Positions 10,073 through 20,585 of a DNA stretch of 64,000 nucleotides are shown here, piece by piece (positions within the stretch are counted from its first letter, which is position 1; each line of letters begins with the position of its first letter). Source of the stretch: Pyropia haitanensis (lineage: Eukaryota > Rhodophyta > Bangiophyceae > Bangiales > Bangiaceae); assembly GCA_008729055.1 (NCBI GenBank), contig SDUX01000004.1:6154559-6218558 (forward strand). Reading direction: 5' to 3'. The translations under genes and the position numbers were made by a program. Below the pieces are notes generated by a model that ran no database searches, was not told the origin of the DNA, and saw nothing but the letters and a program-made list of their open reading frames with translations.

Positions 10073-11273
10073 GTGGGTGCTAAACCGTCTCAAAGAAAAC
10101 CTGCTTTTCCGTTGCTTGGCCCGGCCCGCAAGCGGTTGTCAACGCCTGTTTTGACAGTGTGAGGCCTGCTTTTTTTCGGTTTTTTTGTTTTTGACTTACA
10201 TGGGTGCCTTTCGGACCTTCGACGGAGTGCATCTCATACAGAAAGAAGCGTCTGGAGCTGAGCTGTCTGGACCTACAAAATCACCCGTGTCAACGGACCG
10301 AAACGCTTCACTGTAGGGCTCCATGCAATCCGCGTCTGGGAAGGTTGCCAACGACCGCAAGGTGGCTTGCGGGCGGCCGCAGAGTACCTTGCGGAAACGC
10401 CTCTGCATGGGCCATTGCGGCGAAAATCTCCCGCACTCTGCAGTCCCCGGGAGTAAGAAAAGTGACGTGGAGGGAGACGCTTTGAGGACGCGCTTGACGA
10501 CATGGCTAGGGTGGATGGCGTAGGCTTGAGGGGTGGCTCTCTCTTCCCCCCCCCCCTTCACTCCACTTACCCGCTTCTCTGCTTACTGGTGGCCCCCTGA
10601 CCTTTACTCTCCCACGCCCATCCGCTCCCCCCCCGTTCTCGTCCGCGGGTGCCGCAGTCATGACGGCTTTTTGAGGCGCTGCGAAGCGGCAGCTACTGCA
10701 GGCTGTTGTGACTGGAAATTGTGGCGCGGCGCGGGGATAGTGCCCGCCGTCTACTTCGCTTCAGCCGATAGTAGCGTTCTCTCCCGCCTCCCTCTCCCCT
10801 CAGCTCTCCTGCGCTTCCCGCTCACTCTCGACGGTAGGTATCGCGATGGAAGCGGCATCCGCTGAGGCGTAGAAGCCGGCCTCTGGCTGTCTGCGGCAGG
10901 TGGTGGTGATACTCCGCCTTGAGGTGTGCGGCTCCACTGCGGAGCTGGCGCAGGTAAACGAGCAGCTGCTGTCTCAGCGGAAGAGCGAGTACTCGGCGCT
11001 GGTCCAGGTAGCCAAGACGGCCCAGGGCTTCGAACACCTGTTCCGTCCCGGCCTCTGATTGGATACATTCCGACGGTTGTTGACAGTCGCAGCGTGAAAG
11101 ATTTTCGCAAAGTGCCGCGCAAGAAGGACAGACTTGCGGACGCCAGCAGACTCCGCACAAAAATCTTGCTTGTCCACGCAGACTGGCTTGCGGAAAAGCA
11201 AGATCCCACGCAAGCCCGCAAGGGGCCCCGCAACCGAAAAAGCAGGTTTTTTTTGAGACGGTTTAGCACCCAC
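10073..11273. mobile_element. Possible non-autonomous element bounded by a 38-bp inverted repeat
   Basis: The stretch starting GTGGGTGCTAAACCGTCTCA at 10073-10110 recurs in inverted orientation at 11236-11273, with about one or two differences. The intervening 1.1 kb contains many CTTGCGG/CCGCAAG motifs in both orientations and no transposase-like frame. A related, more diverged block containing GGGCCCCGCAAC occurs near 23079-23110. I see no clear target-site duplication outside the inverted repeats. The element may be a foldback or MITE-like remnant; the outer boundaries are uncertain. Confidence 0.45.
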
Positions 11274-11870
11274 AGCGCTGGTCGCCCGGTGAACTGGACA
11301 AAACTTCTCAGAAGGATCTGGCCAAGGACGATCGCGCGCTGCAACGTGTCTGTCTGATACGCCCATGTAGCCCCCGTTTTGGATAAGTCCCGCATCCGTT
11401 CTTGGGGCGCCCCATCTCATATTTTGGGGGACCCTCCCACAGAGCGACACGTCGCCACACGTGTGCTGTCAATTCACGGTTTAACACAATAGATTGGGCA
11501 TTGCTGGCTGTGCTCCGATAGTTCGGGCTGTCCAAGCCCCCGCGTGAACCCATTTACAATTGCACTTAGCCCTCATCAGGATCAGAGCGCCACCGTCGCC
11601 GAGCGAATCAGGGATCGGGCTGCTGGTCTCTCGTATGCGCGTGGCTCTCCTATTCGTGTGGGCATCCGCTCCGCTCCCGCCATCGCTGCCCACCCCGCCC
11701 CCGTCCCGCCGCTCCTCGCCTTCCTGGGTCGTTCCACCCCTTACTGCTTCCTCCTCTTCTCTCTTATCGCCCCCCTCTATTCTTGCCCCTGTCGCCTGTC
11801 TCTCGTCACTGTCCCTGTTCTGGTCGCTTTACGCGCATCGCCTGTTTGAGCTGCTTCTTTCCCGCCAGTC
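11274..11870. other. 5' flanking region of the hemerythrin-like gene
   Basis: About 600 bp that becomes C/T-rich from 11680 onward, as upstream of several other genes here. No separate coding feature was seen. Confidence 0.45.
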
Positions 11871-12964
11871 ATGCCCCCCAACTCCCCGCGCCCTCACCCC
11901 CCACCGCGGCCCTCATCTACCTTCCTCATCCACGGCTGGCGATGGCACCACCTGTCCCTGGCGCGGGATTTCGCGCACCTGGCACGGCTGGCAGCGCACC
12001 CCCCCCCCCCAACCCAGCCTGTGTGCTCTGCCGGCGGCGGCGCCACCGCCGCGGCCACCATCGACGCGCTCACCTTCCTCGCCGCTCACAATCTGGGCGT
12101 CCACAACACGGTCGAGGAGCGGCTGCTCTTCCCCTTCCTCGCCGCCCACCTACCGCCCAGTCACCCTGTGGTGGCAGCGCTGCCATCGTTTGCGGCACGG
12201 CGGGCGGCGCTGGCCGCCCGCCTGACCGCCGTCTCGGCCGTCGCCGCGACGGTCACGCCTGCCGACACATCTGCCTGCCGGGCGGCGTGGGGGGGGGCGG
12301 TTGCCCCTGGGCTGGCCCGCCTCGCCGCCGACGCGGCCGCCCTGTACGCCGACGAAGAGACGGCGGTCATTCCCGCAGTGGCTGCGGCGGTGAGCGCAGA
12401 CGCGCAGGCGGCGTTTAACCGCCGTGTCATCCGGCTGGTGGGGGGGGGGGGGGGGTGGTGGGCGTCGCTCTCCAGGCCGTCGTGTTCCATGAGGTCCTAT
12501 TTGGGGCGCCTCGGACCGGGGAAGGGGGCGGGACAGGAGCGGGAGCGCGCCCATGGACGCGGCCACCCGGGCGCGGCGGCTGGCTTGGCGCGCCCATCGC
12601 ACGCGCAGGGGCGGCGGCTATGGCTTCTCCCTGGGGCCAACACGGTAGGGGGTTGCTGGCGGCGGCGCCCCGCGTAGGCTGGCGGCTGGCGGCAGCCCAC
12701 CGGAATGATGCTGGCAGCAGCAGCAGCGGCCGTGATGGCGCCGGCCGTGGTGGTCTTAGTGGCGCCGGCCCGTTCTCCTTCCTCGGCCGCCTCGGCTTGG
12801 GCGGCGGCCACGGCTGCGCGCCGGCCGCCGCGGCAGCGGCCATGGCGGTCACCCCCGCCGACCGGGCGGCGTGGGCGGACGCGGTGCCCGCGGTGGTGCG
12901 CGCACTCATCCCGCGCTGGCATCGCCGACTGTATGTGCCCCAGGCGGGGGCCTTGGTGCGGTGA
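11871..12964 (+). CDS. Hemerythrin-like (HHE) domain protein with an apparent frameshift
   Basis: The first frame (11871 to about 12450) reads like a hemerythrin/HHE cation-binding domain. It has HGWRWHHLSLARDF at the N-terminus, then HNLGVHNTVEERLLFPFL (the H...H...E..LFP motif), then LYADEETAVIPAV. These His/Glu residues could bind a di-iron centre. The frame continues into a poly-G run at 12439-12454. Beyond it the coding look moves to another frame (HEVLFGAPRTG... to stop at 12964), ending TPADRAAWADAVPAVVRALIPRWHRRLYV. I therefore treat the run as a length error within one gene. Hemerythrin-like proteins sense or store O2 or iron; the role here is unknown. No targeting peptide is evident. 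Confidence 0.55.
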
Positions 12965-14803
12965 AGCGCCACCGCGAGGCGCGACAGGCGCGACTCGAGG
13001 CGAGGCGGGGCGGCGACGCGGGATGATCCCGTGCGGCGACGGTGGCGGTGCGAGGTGAGGGTGGCGGCGCCCAAGCGCTGGCGGCCACGCGTTGAGCCGC
13101 GTTCACGCACATGCCAGCCTCTGCTGCCGTGTGGCCGCTCTCGATGCCAGGCTCTGTATGCCGATATTTTGGAAGCACTTGGCTTGCTGTACAATTGTTT
13201 TTGTCACGTCGCCGTTGTGGTGGGGGGCCGACCTTGTCTCGCTGGTCTGCCAGTGATCAATCGCCTCTCCTACACAGCGGCAGCTCTGCTGCTCGCCCCA
13301 CGTGCCAGCCTGCCCGTCATCCAAATCGACCCGCCTTCTGTCAGCACGAGCCGTGCGCAGCGCCGACTGCTCCCGCTTGTGGCCTCACTCCGGTTCTTGT
13401 GGCTTCAACGGCCTCTTCGCGGGGTCGCTCCGCTGCCCTGGGACTGGATGCGCGCATGGCGGTTCATGACTCCACCCAACTGGCCAGTCACACAGCCACA
13501 GCACTCTTTCTGAAACGGAGGGCGGGGCGATGGAAAATCTGGGAGTGCGGTCCGACCGTTTGCGTGCCCGCTCCACCCCCTCCCCGCCACCCCAGAATGG
13601 TTTAGTGGTGCTCGTCGCGGGCTGAGTGGGGTAGCGGCGGCGGGTGGCGGGAGGCGCGCCAGAAGGCCACACCCCCAGTGAAGACGCCACCCCGCCCACG
13701 CCGAGATGAGCCGTTCCGAAAGTGGCAGCCAATGGAAACACAGAAACGGTACTCGCGTGAGTTGCCAAGCCAGGCGGGCGGCGGGCATCACGGCCAGGCG
13801 CTGGCGGCCCCCTCCCTTCCGCTCAAGACAACTGTCACCAGGGGCGTCTTCACCCCTTGCGACGGGGTGTGGTGGGGGGGGGCGGGAGCCTCCTCAAGAA
13901 CACACCAGCCCGGCCAGACGGCGGGCTGTTGCTACCGCTGGTTGCACGCCCACACGACCATCCAGCCAGGCAGCCAGGCCGCCTCTGTATGTCGTCGGAC
14001 GATTGGGAGAAGATTTGATTTCGGGTGGGGACGCTACTTTTGATAAACTGCTGCTCAGCGCCAAAATATCAAAAGTGTGTCAAGCTTTCGTTATTTTCAA
14101 ATGAGTTTGTTGTCATGACCTCGATTTAAGTTGATTTGATCTACTTGAATAGATTCTATCACTTGAAGTAAGTCGTGACAGAAGTACCGATGGATCATCT
14201 GGTCAAGTCCGTCACGGTCAACGCCGACTGAACGCCCCCACCATGCCGCCAGTGGATGGCTGGCAGGAGGACGACCCCGAACAGCCGCCAATACGCCCTT
14301 CTAGTCATCCGCTTATGGTTCTGACGACATGAGCGTTCTCAGCGACCTACCCTTGCTTTGTAGGAGCATTGTCCAAAGAATAGTCCCGGCAGGTGTGCAC
14401 GGTCACGGCATCTCACAGCACTGCACAACCTCAGCAAGGACCGAACACAGCAACATGAAGTGTCATCCACGAGAACAAAAAACTATGCAGAGCGACAAAA
14501 ACAGGGTCGCTGAGAACGCTGGTGGAGTCAGAAGCATGAGCAGTTGACCAGAAGTGCCCCATTAAAGCTCACAAAGGCTCCGTGCGTTGGCCACCTGTCA
14601 GAATGCACAGCCTGACGAGGCTCGACCTTCTTGGTCGTCATGAACCATATCAAAAATATCTAGAGAATGTATCAGACAGTTCTCGGTCGCAAACTGCAAC
14701 ACGCTGACGCTATGGGCGCGCGCAGCGCCACAAAAACGCACAGCACGAAGTCCAGCGGGATGTTCACACTGCACGAGTAGTTCTTAGTGGGGAGCGGAGG
14801 CCA
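12965..14803. other. Intergenic, no gene found
   Basis: 1.8 kb with no recognisable protein or RNA gene. The part from 14040 to 14740 is clearly AT-richer than the surroundings, but I cannot assign it. Short frames present lack motifs. Confidence 0.5.
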
Positions 14804-15560
14804 TCAAACGGACATGATGTGGCGGCGACCAGCTGGCGGCGGCGAGCGAGACGGCTGGCGAGTCGCAGCGGTGACGCGGGAACGGCCAGAAGCCGGTTGC
14901 CGCGGCGGTAGCGGCGGCGGAGAGGGGAAAGCGGCTGACACCCGGTGGCGCTGGCGGCGGGGGTGGCGAGCCGCCAGCATATGGCGGCGGCTGTGGCGGC
15001 GAAGGCGAAGGCAGAGAGGCAGAGAGCAGCCGGCGGCGGCAGCGGCGGCGGTGGCGCATGCGGCGGATGGGTGGCGGCCAGCCCGCGGCGAAGGCGGCGG
15101 TGGCCAGCCGGCGGTGGCCAGCCGGCGGTGGTGGCGGAGGCGGCGGGAAAGCTGCAGCCAGCCGGCAGTGGCAGCGGGGGCGGCGGCAGCGGGAGGGCGA
15201 CCGCCAGCCGGCAGCAGAGGGGGCGGCGGCCAGCCGGTGGCGGCCACCAGCAGGCGACCACGGCGGTGGCGGCGACGGCGGGGGGGTGGCGGCTAGCCAG
15301 CGACGGCCAAACGGCAGCGGCGGTGGCGGGGGCGAGCCGGCAGCGGCCAGCCGGCGGAGGCGGTGGCAGTGGGGGGGGGGCAGCTGTAAGCCGGCGGCGG
15401 CGGCAGCAGCAGCGGCGGTGGGGCGGCCGCCAGCCGGCGGCGGCGGCAGCGGTGCAGTAGCAGGGACCAGCGACGGCCGCGGAGGTGGCGGGGGGCCGAC
15501 CGCCAGACACTGGCGGAAATGGGGGCGGTGGGGCGGCGGCGGCCGATGGCGGCGTTGGGT
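14804..15560. repeat. GC-rich minisatellite built on a CAGCCGGCGGCGG-like unit
   Basis: An imperfect tandem repeat in which CCAGCCGGCGG(T/C)GG-like units recur dozens of times. It keeps all frames open on both strands, so the several long frames over it are repeat artefacts, not genes. Confidence 0.75.
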
Positions 15561-16537
15561 GCTTGGCGGCTAGACGGCGGGGACAACGGCGGTGGCAACG
15601 TGCGGCGACTCGACCGCGCGGAGACGGCCACGTTGTAATTCAATGGACCAGCCGTGGATCGATCCGCGGTGTGGTGGCTCGGCTTCACCTTTGAAATGCC
15701 GGGGCACAGCACAATGAACTCCTGGCCGCTCAAGCGGTCAGTCGGAATGGAAGACGGGAACGTGTGCACGAACTACGGGGAGAAGGTCAAGAAGGCCTGG
15801 GACAGGTGGCAAATGCCACGACAAGAGCGACAACATGAAAGAGAATGTCAATTTGTGAAGCCAATACACGTGGCAGGCGGCTCCTCAAACGTTTGATTAC
15901 CATTGGTTCGTGTCTTGAGCACGTTTGATTACCATTGGCCCTACAAGCAGGCCTCGAAATCAATGCCGGATGCTGATTGGGTGCGCACCGTCCGACGGCA
16001 TAGGAACTGGCCGGCAGCCACGCCGTCTGGGTCCCCGCGGCCCACGGCGGGAGCGCGCGGCCGGCACTCGGCAGAGCTGAACGGTGGGGGCGGGGCCTGG
16101 GTGTGGGGTGCCTCTTGGGGGCCCCCCGTCGGCCCTGACCGTCGTCTGCTGACACCAGTGGCGGGCTCGCGGCCGTCCACGCTACGCAGCAGCCCGAGGC
16201 CTGCCCTGCCGTCGTGGCCCAGGACACCGGAACGGCCACCCCGCTCTCCCCACTCCGCCGCGTCGCTCGCCTGCCTCTTCAAGGCCATTCCACCCTAGCG
16301 CGAGACGCTCAGTCGCAGGGCCGTGTTCTTCTCGGCGTCAGCCGCTGCCCTCACTAGCCCCCGTCTTTCCCCCCAGCCGCGCCGTCACCCACGCCGTGCC
16401 GTGTCACTCGCGCCGCGATTGCTCTATCTTTCTCTCCGCCCCCCCTCCCCCCTCACCGCATCGCCGACACTCCGCCCCCTCACCACCGTCACCGTCGTCA
16501 GCCCGTCTTCTTCCCCGCGTGCACCACTGTCGCCATC
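15561..16537. promoter_or_regulatory. Actin upstream region with repeated CCAAT-type motif
   Basis: An exact 17-bp direct repeat CGTTTGATTACCATTGG lies at 15890-15906 and 15922-15938, with a further ATTGG near 15976. ATTGG is the reverse of CCAAT. The last 150 bp before the actin ATG are C/T-rich. The motif lies about 600 bp upstream of the start codon, so a regulatory role is only a suggestion. Confidence 0.4.
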
Positions 16538-18080
16538 ATGAGCAAGCCCGCGGTGGTCATTGACAATGGCTCCGGCCGGTGCAAGGCTGGCATTGCCGGG
16601 GAAGACTCCCCCAAGTCGGTCTTCCCCGCCGTGATTGGCACACCGAAGGCCAAGTCGATCATGGTCGGCACCGGCTCCAAGGATGTGTACGTCGGCGACG
16701 CGGCGATGGCCCGCCGGGGGGTGCTGATCATCAAGTACCCGCTGGAGCATGGCATTGTGACGGTACGTTGATATGAGCGTGTGGCACGTGGGCAGTGGAA
16801 CGTTGCACACTCGACTCTTGTTCTTCTGGCTGGTGGTGCGTTGCGCCTGTGTGGTGCAAGTGGTAGGGGACCGGGCTGGAGGTCGGAGGCGTTGGGTGCA
16901 GGACGTGGCGCGGTTACGTCGTGCCTGGCTCTTGGCCACTGCCAGGCTGCAGCGCTGGAAGGTTGATCTGGCATCGCACAGCGGGTCTGATGGGGGGCTC
17001 GTTCAGCCTGCGGTCTCGCGATGGCGGCGGCACTCGGGAGCTTCCTGTCGTCTGGACCATTGGCGGGTGGGCTCGGCGCGACGCCTGGGCCTTGTTTTCT
17101 GACTCGACGTGTCCTCTGGCTGTGCGGAACACTCTCTGGTTGCGCGCGTCTGCTTGGTCTTGTTTGTTTCGAGTCGCCTGTAGAACTGGGGCGACATGGA
17201 GAAGATCTGGCACCACGGCTTCTTCACCGAGCTGCGGGTGGATCCCGCCGAGCATCCCTGCCTGTTGACCGAGGCGCCTCTCAACCCCAAGGCCAACCGT
17301 GAGCGCATGACGCAGATCATGTTTGAGACGTTTAACGTGCCCGCCTTTTACGTCGCCATCCAGGCTGTGCTGTCGCTGTATGCGTCTGGGCGGACGTCGG
17401 GGATTGTGGTGGATTCGGGCGATGGCGTTACGCACACGGTGCCTATCTACGAGGGTTACTCGCTGCCGCACGCGGTGCAGCGCATTGACCTCGCCGGTCG
17501 TGACCTGACCGAGTACCTGTGCCGTCTGCTCCAGACCAAGGGCTACAGCTTCACGACCTCTGCGGAGAAGGAGATTGTGCGCGACATCAAGCAGCAGCTG
17601 TGCTTTGTGGCCGAGGACTATGACAAGGAGATGGCGGGTGCCGCCTCCAACAAGACCCTGGAGAAGGAGTATGAGCTGCCCGACGGCCAGATCATCACGG
17701 TGGCTGAGGAGCGCTTCCAGTGCCCAGAGGCGCTGTTCAAGCCCGACCTGACGGGGATGGAAATGCAGGGGATGCACCTGACGGCCTACACGTCCATCAT
17801 GAAGACGGACATTGACATCCGTAAGGATCTGTACAACAACTGCGTCATGTCTGGTGGCAGCACCATGTTTGCCGGCATCGCCTCGCGCGTGCAGCGCGAG
17901 ATTGAGACGCTCGCCCCGTCGTCGATGAAGATCAAGGTCATTGCGCCGCCGGAGCGCCAGTACTCTGTGTGGATTGGCGGCTCCATCCTGTCTTCCCTGT
18001 CGACCTTCCAGCAGATGTGGGTGAGCCGCTCCGAGTACGAATCGGACGGGCCTTCAGTGGTCCACCGGAAATGCTTCTAA
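16538..18080 (+). CDS. ACT: Actin
   Basis: Two exons, 16538-16762 and 17184-18080, with a 421-nt intron (GTACGT...GTAG) joined as [16 protein letters not shown]. The 373-residue product has the actin landmarks [86 protein letters not shown] and the C-terminus PSVVHRKCF. The ATP-binding residues and the normally methylated His of the YPxEHG loop are kept. It is divergent in places: [16 protein letters not shown] instead of the usual HHTFYNELRVAPEEHP, and the N-terminus [13 protein letters not shown] lacks the acidic cluster of most actins. The intron falls right after the conserved GIVT. Identification is certain. Confidence 0.97.
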
Positions 18081-20585
18081 GTTGCTGCTGTGCAAGTGCT
18101 TCCATCCTCGTTTGTTTTTTTCTTGTCTGTACCTCGCCGTGTTTTTTCCCCTCTGTAGCAAGGCAGTCGTTTCATTGTGCCTCGCGCTCACCGCGGCTGC
18201 TGCCGCCCGTGGCCCGGAAATGCTAAGCGTACCTGTTCCTTCTAGACCATTGCCGGCAGGTGGCGGCGGCGGCGGTGGCCGTTGCAGGGGAGGGGGGTCG
18301 GTCTCCGAGGCGTGGGCGGGGCTCGGCGCGCAGGCCGCCCCTTTATGGGTTGCGTTGCGTATCTGTTTTTTGCGTGTTTGTCTTCTTTCTTTTTGCCAGG
18401 GGCGCACCCGTGCGCGCCCCACCTCTCTTCTTTTGTAGTATGTCTTTTGCTCTCCTACTCGGTTCCCGCTCACGACGTGGGTGTACACCAGTGTACTTAT
18501 TATTCTTGTTGTGTTTGCCCGTCTGTGGCTATCCTCCCTCTGTTTTACCATCCGCACCACCTCGTCCTTGGCGGTCAGGTGCGACCGCTCCGCTCCCACC
18601 TCCGTGGGTCAACGACCGCGGTGGTGCAGGCCTCCCATGCGCCGGCCGTGGATGAGTACGTTGCAGTACACACCGTTGTTCGCCAAACCGGCCGTGCCCG
18701 CCCCCTCCCTACCCCTCCCCACGACGCCACCGCGGCCGAGGCTGCCGCCGGCAGCCGGCGGTGGCAGCGGTGGCGGCGCGCCCTTTCCGGTCGCGCAGGT
18801 ACCCCCACCGCCGCCGCCGGGGATCTCGGCGGCGGCGGTCGTCATCGCTGACCGCGCCGCAGGGCGGTCCCGGGCGGTGGTGGCGGGCGCAGCCAGCGTG
18901 CCGGCCGACGCGCCCGTGTGGAGTGCCGAGTGAGTGGGGGATGGATGCGATTGTTTCCGAGTTGCTGCCATGGAACTGCATCCATCCTCGTTTTTTGTTG
19001 TACCCTGTGCATCGTCACACGCTGTACAATATTGCAGTTCTCCCAATCTTGGCGGAAAAGAACAACAGGGAAGTGATCGATTAGATGCCGATTTTGGGGA
19101 CTTTGACCGATGACTGCGTCGCATTCGGGTTCGGGCTCCCGTTCGAAAGCTAAAGTGTGCTACAATTTTCACTTGTATTGAATAGAGTACGCGGTTGAAA
19201 GCTAATGACTCGTGTTGCTCACCTCGCAGATACTTGTCCTTTCAATCCGTCCTGCCTATTCCGGATGTCCTGGTCATCCGTCCTTTGAAATGCAGCCTTT
19301 TGAGCATGTCTTGATGTCGAGGACCGCTCGCTCATCCCGAGGTTCGCCGTGTCCACGTGGGGCGGCGGCGGCCGTCCAAGAATGTACAGCAGTGCGCGCC
19401 GCGGTACGTAGACACCCCCGGATCGATTCATGATGACGGGTGGCCCTGCCGCGGGCCTCCGTCCGGCCGTCGCGGAGCCCCATTTGTGCATGGCATGGTG
19501 TGTGTCCTGTACGGCCAATCCTCGTGACGCGAGGAGAGAGACTACACTTGTACGTTTGACGGGCCCCCGTGCGGATCCCAGCGAAGTCGGTACACTCGTT
19601 TCGTCGGGGGGCAGCAATCAGGGTGCTTCGGGTTGGGGCCCTCGTCGCCCTCGTCCCACACAGCGGCTACGCGACGGCGCTGGGATATGGGCTTCACTCG
19701 ATGGGGTGCGGTATTGGTACTGAGGTGTGGTAGGGGATGCGCAGTGGCAGACAGGAAACGGCGCCCCCCTTCCGTCCAGTGCTGTCGGAGATGCTGGTAT
19801 GGATGCCGAGTACGTACTGTGTGCAGGGAGCGAGCCCGCAGGGAAGGTCGCCCGAGTGGGTGTTGCTTGGTTCAGATGGAGACTGTGGGCGGAGCGGATG
19901 GCGACTGTGGGCCCCGCCCGACCCCGCACGCTCGACGCCGCCGGCGCGTGGAAGTGTCAGTGGCGGGGCGCAGCTCGTCGGTGCCACGTGGGGAATAGCA
20001 CGCGCCTCACGAGGCGACCAAGACGTCGAGTTCGCGGGCTGGCCCGGATGGCGCCCGCGCGCGGGGGGCGACGGGGAACCGCCCTTCCCGTTTTCTGGCA
20101 ACCTCCAGCCTTTTGTCCTTGGGCCCATTTTCCACCTCTGCCTAGGGGGACGGCGTGCGTAGCGCGGGTGTGGGCCACCGCCGGCCAGCGACGCCGCCGA
20201 GCCCTGCCAGCGTCGTAGCGTCGCCGTGGCGCGTGGCGACGCCCTACGTACCGCCGACGGGCAGGGAGAGTCCGTCGAGCACGTCGGACACGCGCGCCGT
20301 ACGGTGGCCCATCTCTCCACCCGCAAGCCGTCCTCGTCGAAAGTGGCTGAGGCTGCGAGGACTGGGGAGGTGGGGGGGGGGTGCCGACAGGAACGCTCCA
20401 GCGTGCGTTGCAAAGTATAAGAGCTGTCGCGGCCGCGGCCGAAGCGCAGGGGTGGTTGCAAACGAACAGCGACGCTAGCACCACAGCGTCCTCTTTGTCA
20501 AACCCGGTCGCCGTTTGCGGTGGTTTCACCATCTGTGTGGCGTCCCCTCTGCCCCCTCTTGCGCTCCACCCTCCCCCCCGTCACT
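18081..20585. other. Intergenic between actin and subtilase; partial repeat of actin 3' sequence
   Basis: 2.5 kb with T-rich actin 3' sequence first. A stretch at 18960-18995 resembles the sequence just after the actin stop codon (18081-18115; shared AGTTGCTGC and CCATCCTCGTTT). A frame ending at 18933 immediately precedes this second copy, but it is Pro/Ala/Gly-rich and I do not recognise it. The remainder to 20585 shows no conserved protein. Confidence 0.45.

Noticed and set aside
14804..15510. Long frames on both strands over the minisatellite
   Set aside because: Openness is produced by the repeat unit itself.
18481..18933. 150-codon frame ending just before the repeated actin 3' flank
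   Set aside because: Possible last exon of a decayed gene, but the sequence is Pro/Ala/Gly-rich and unrecognised.
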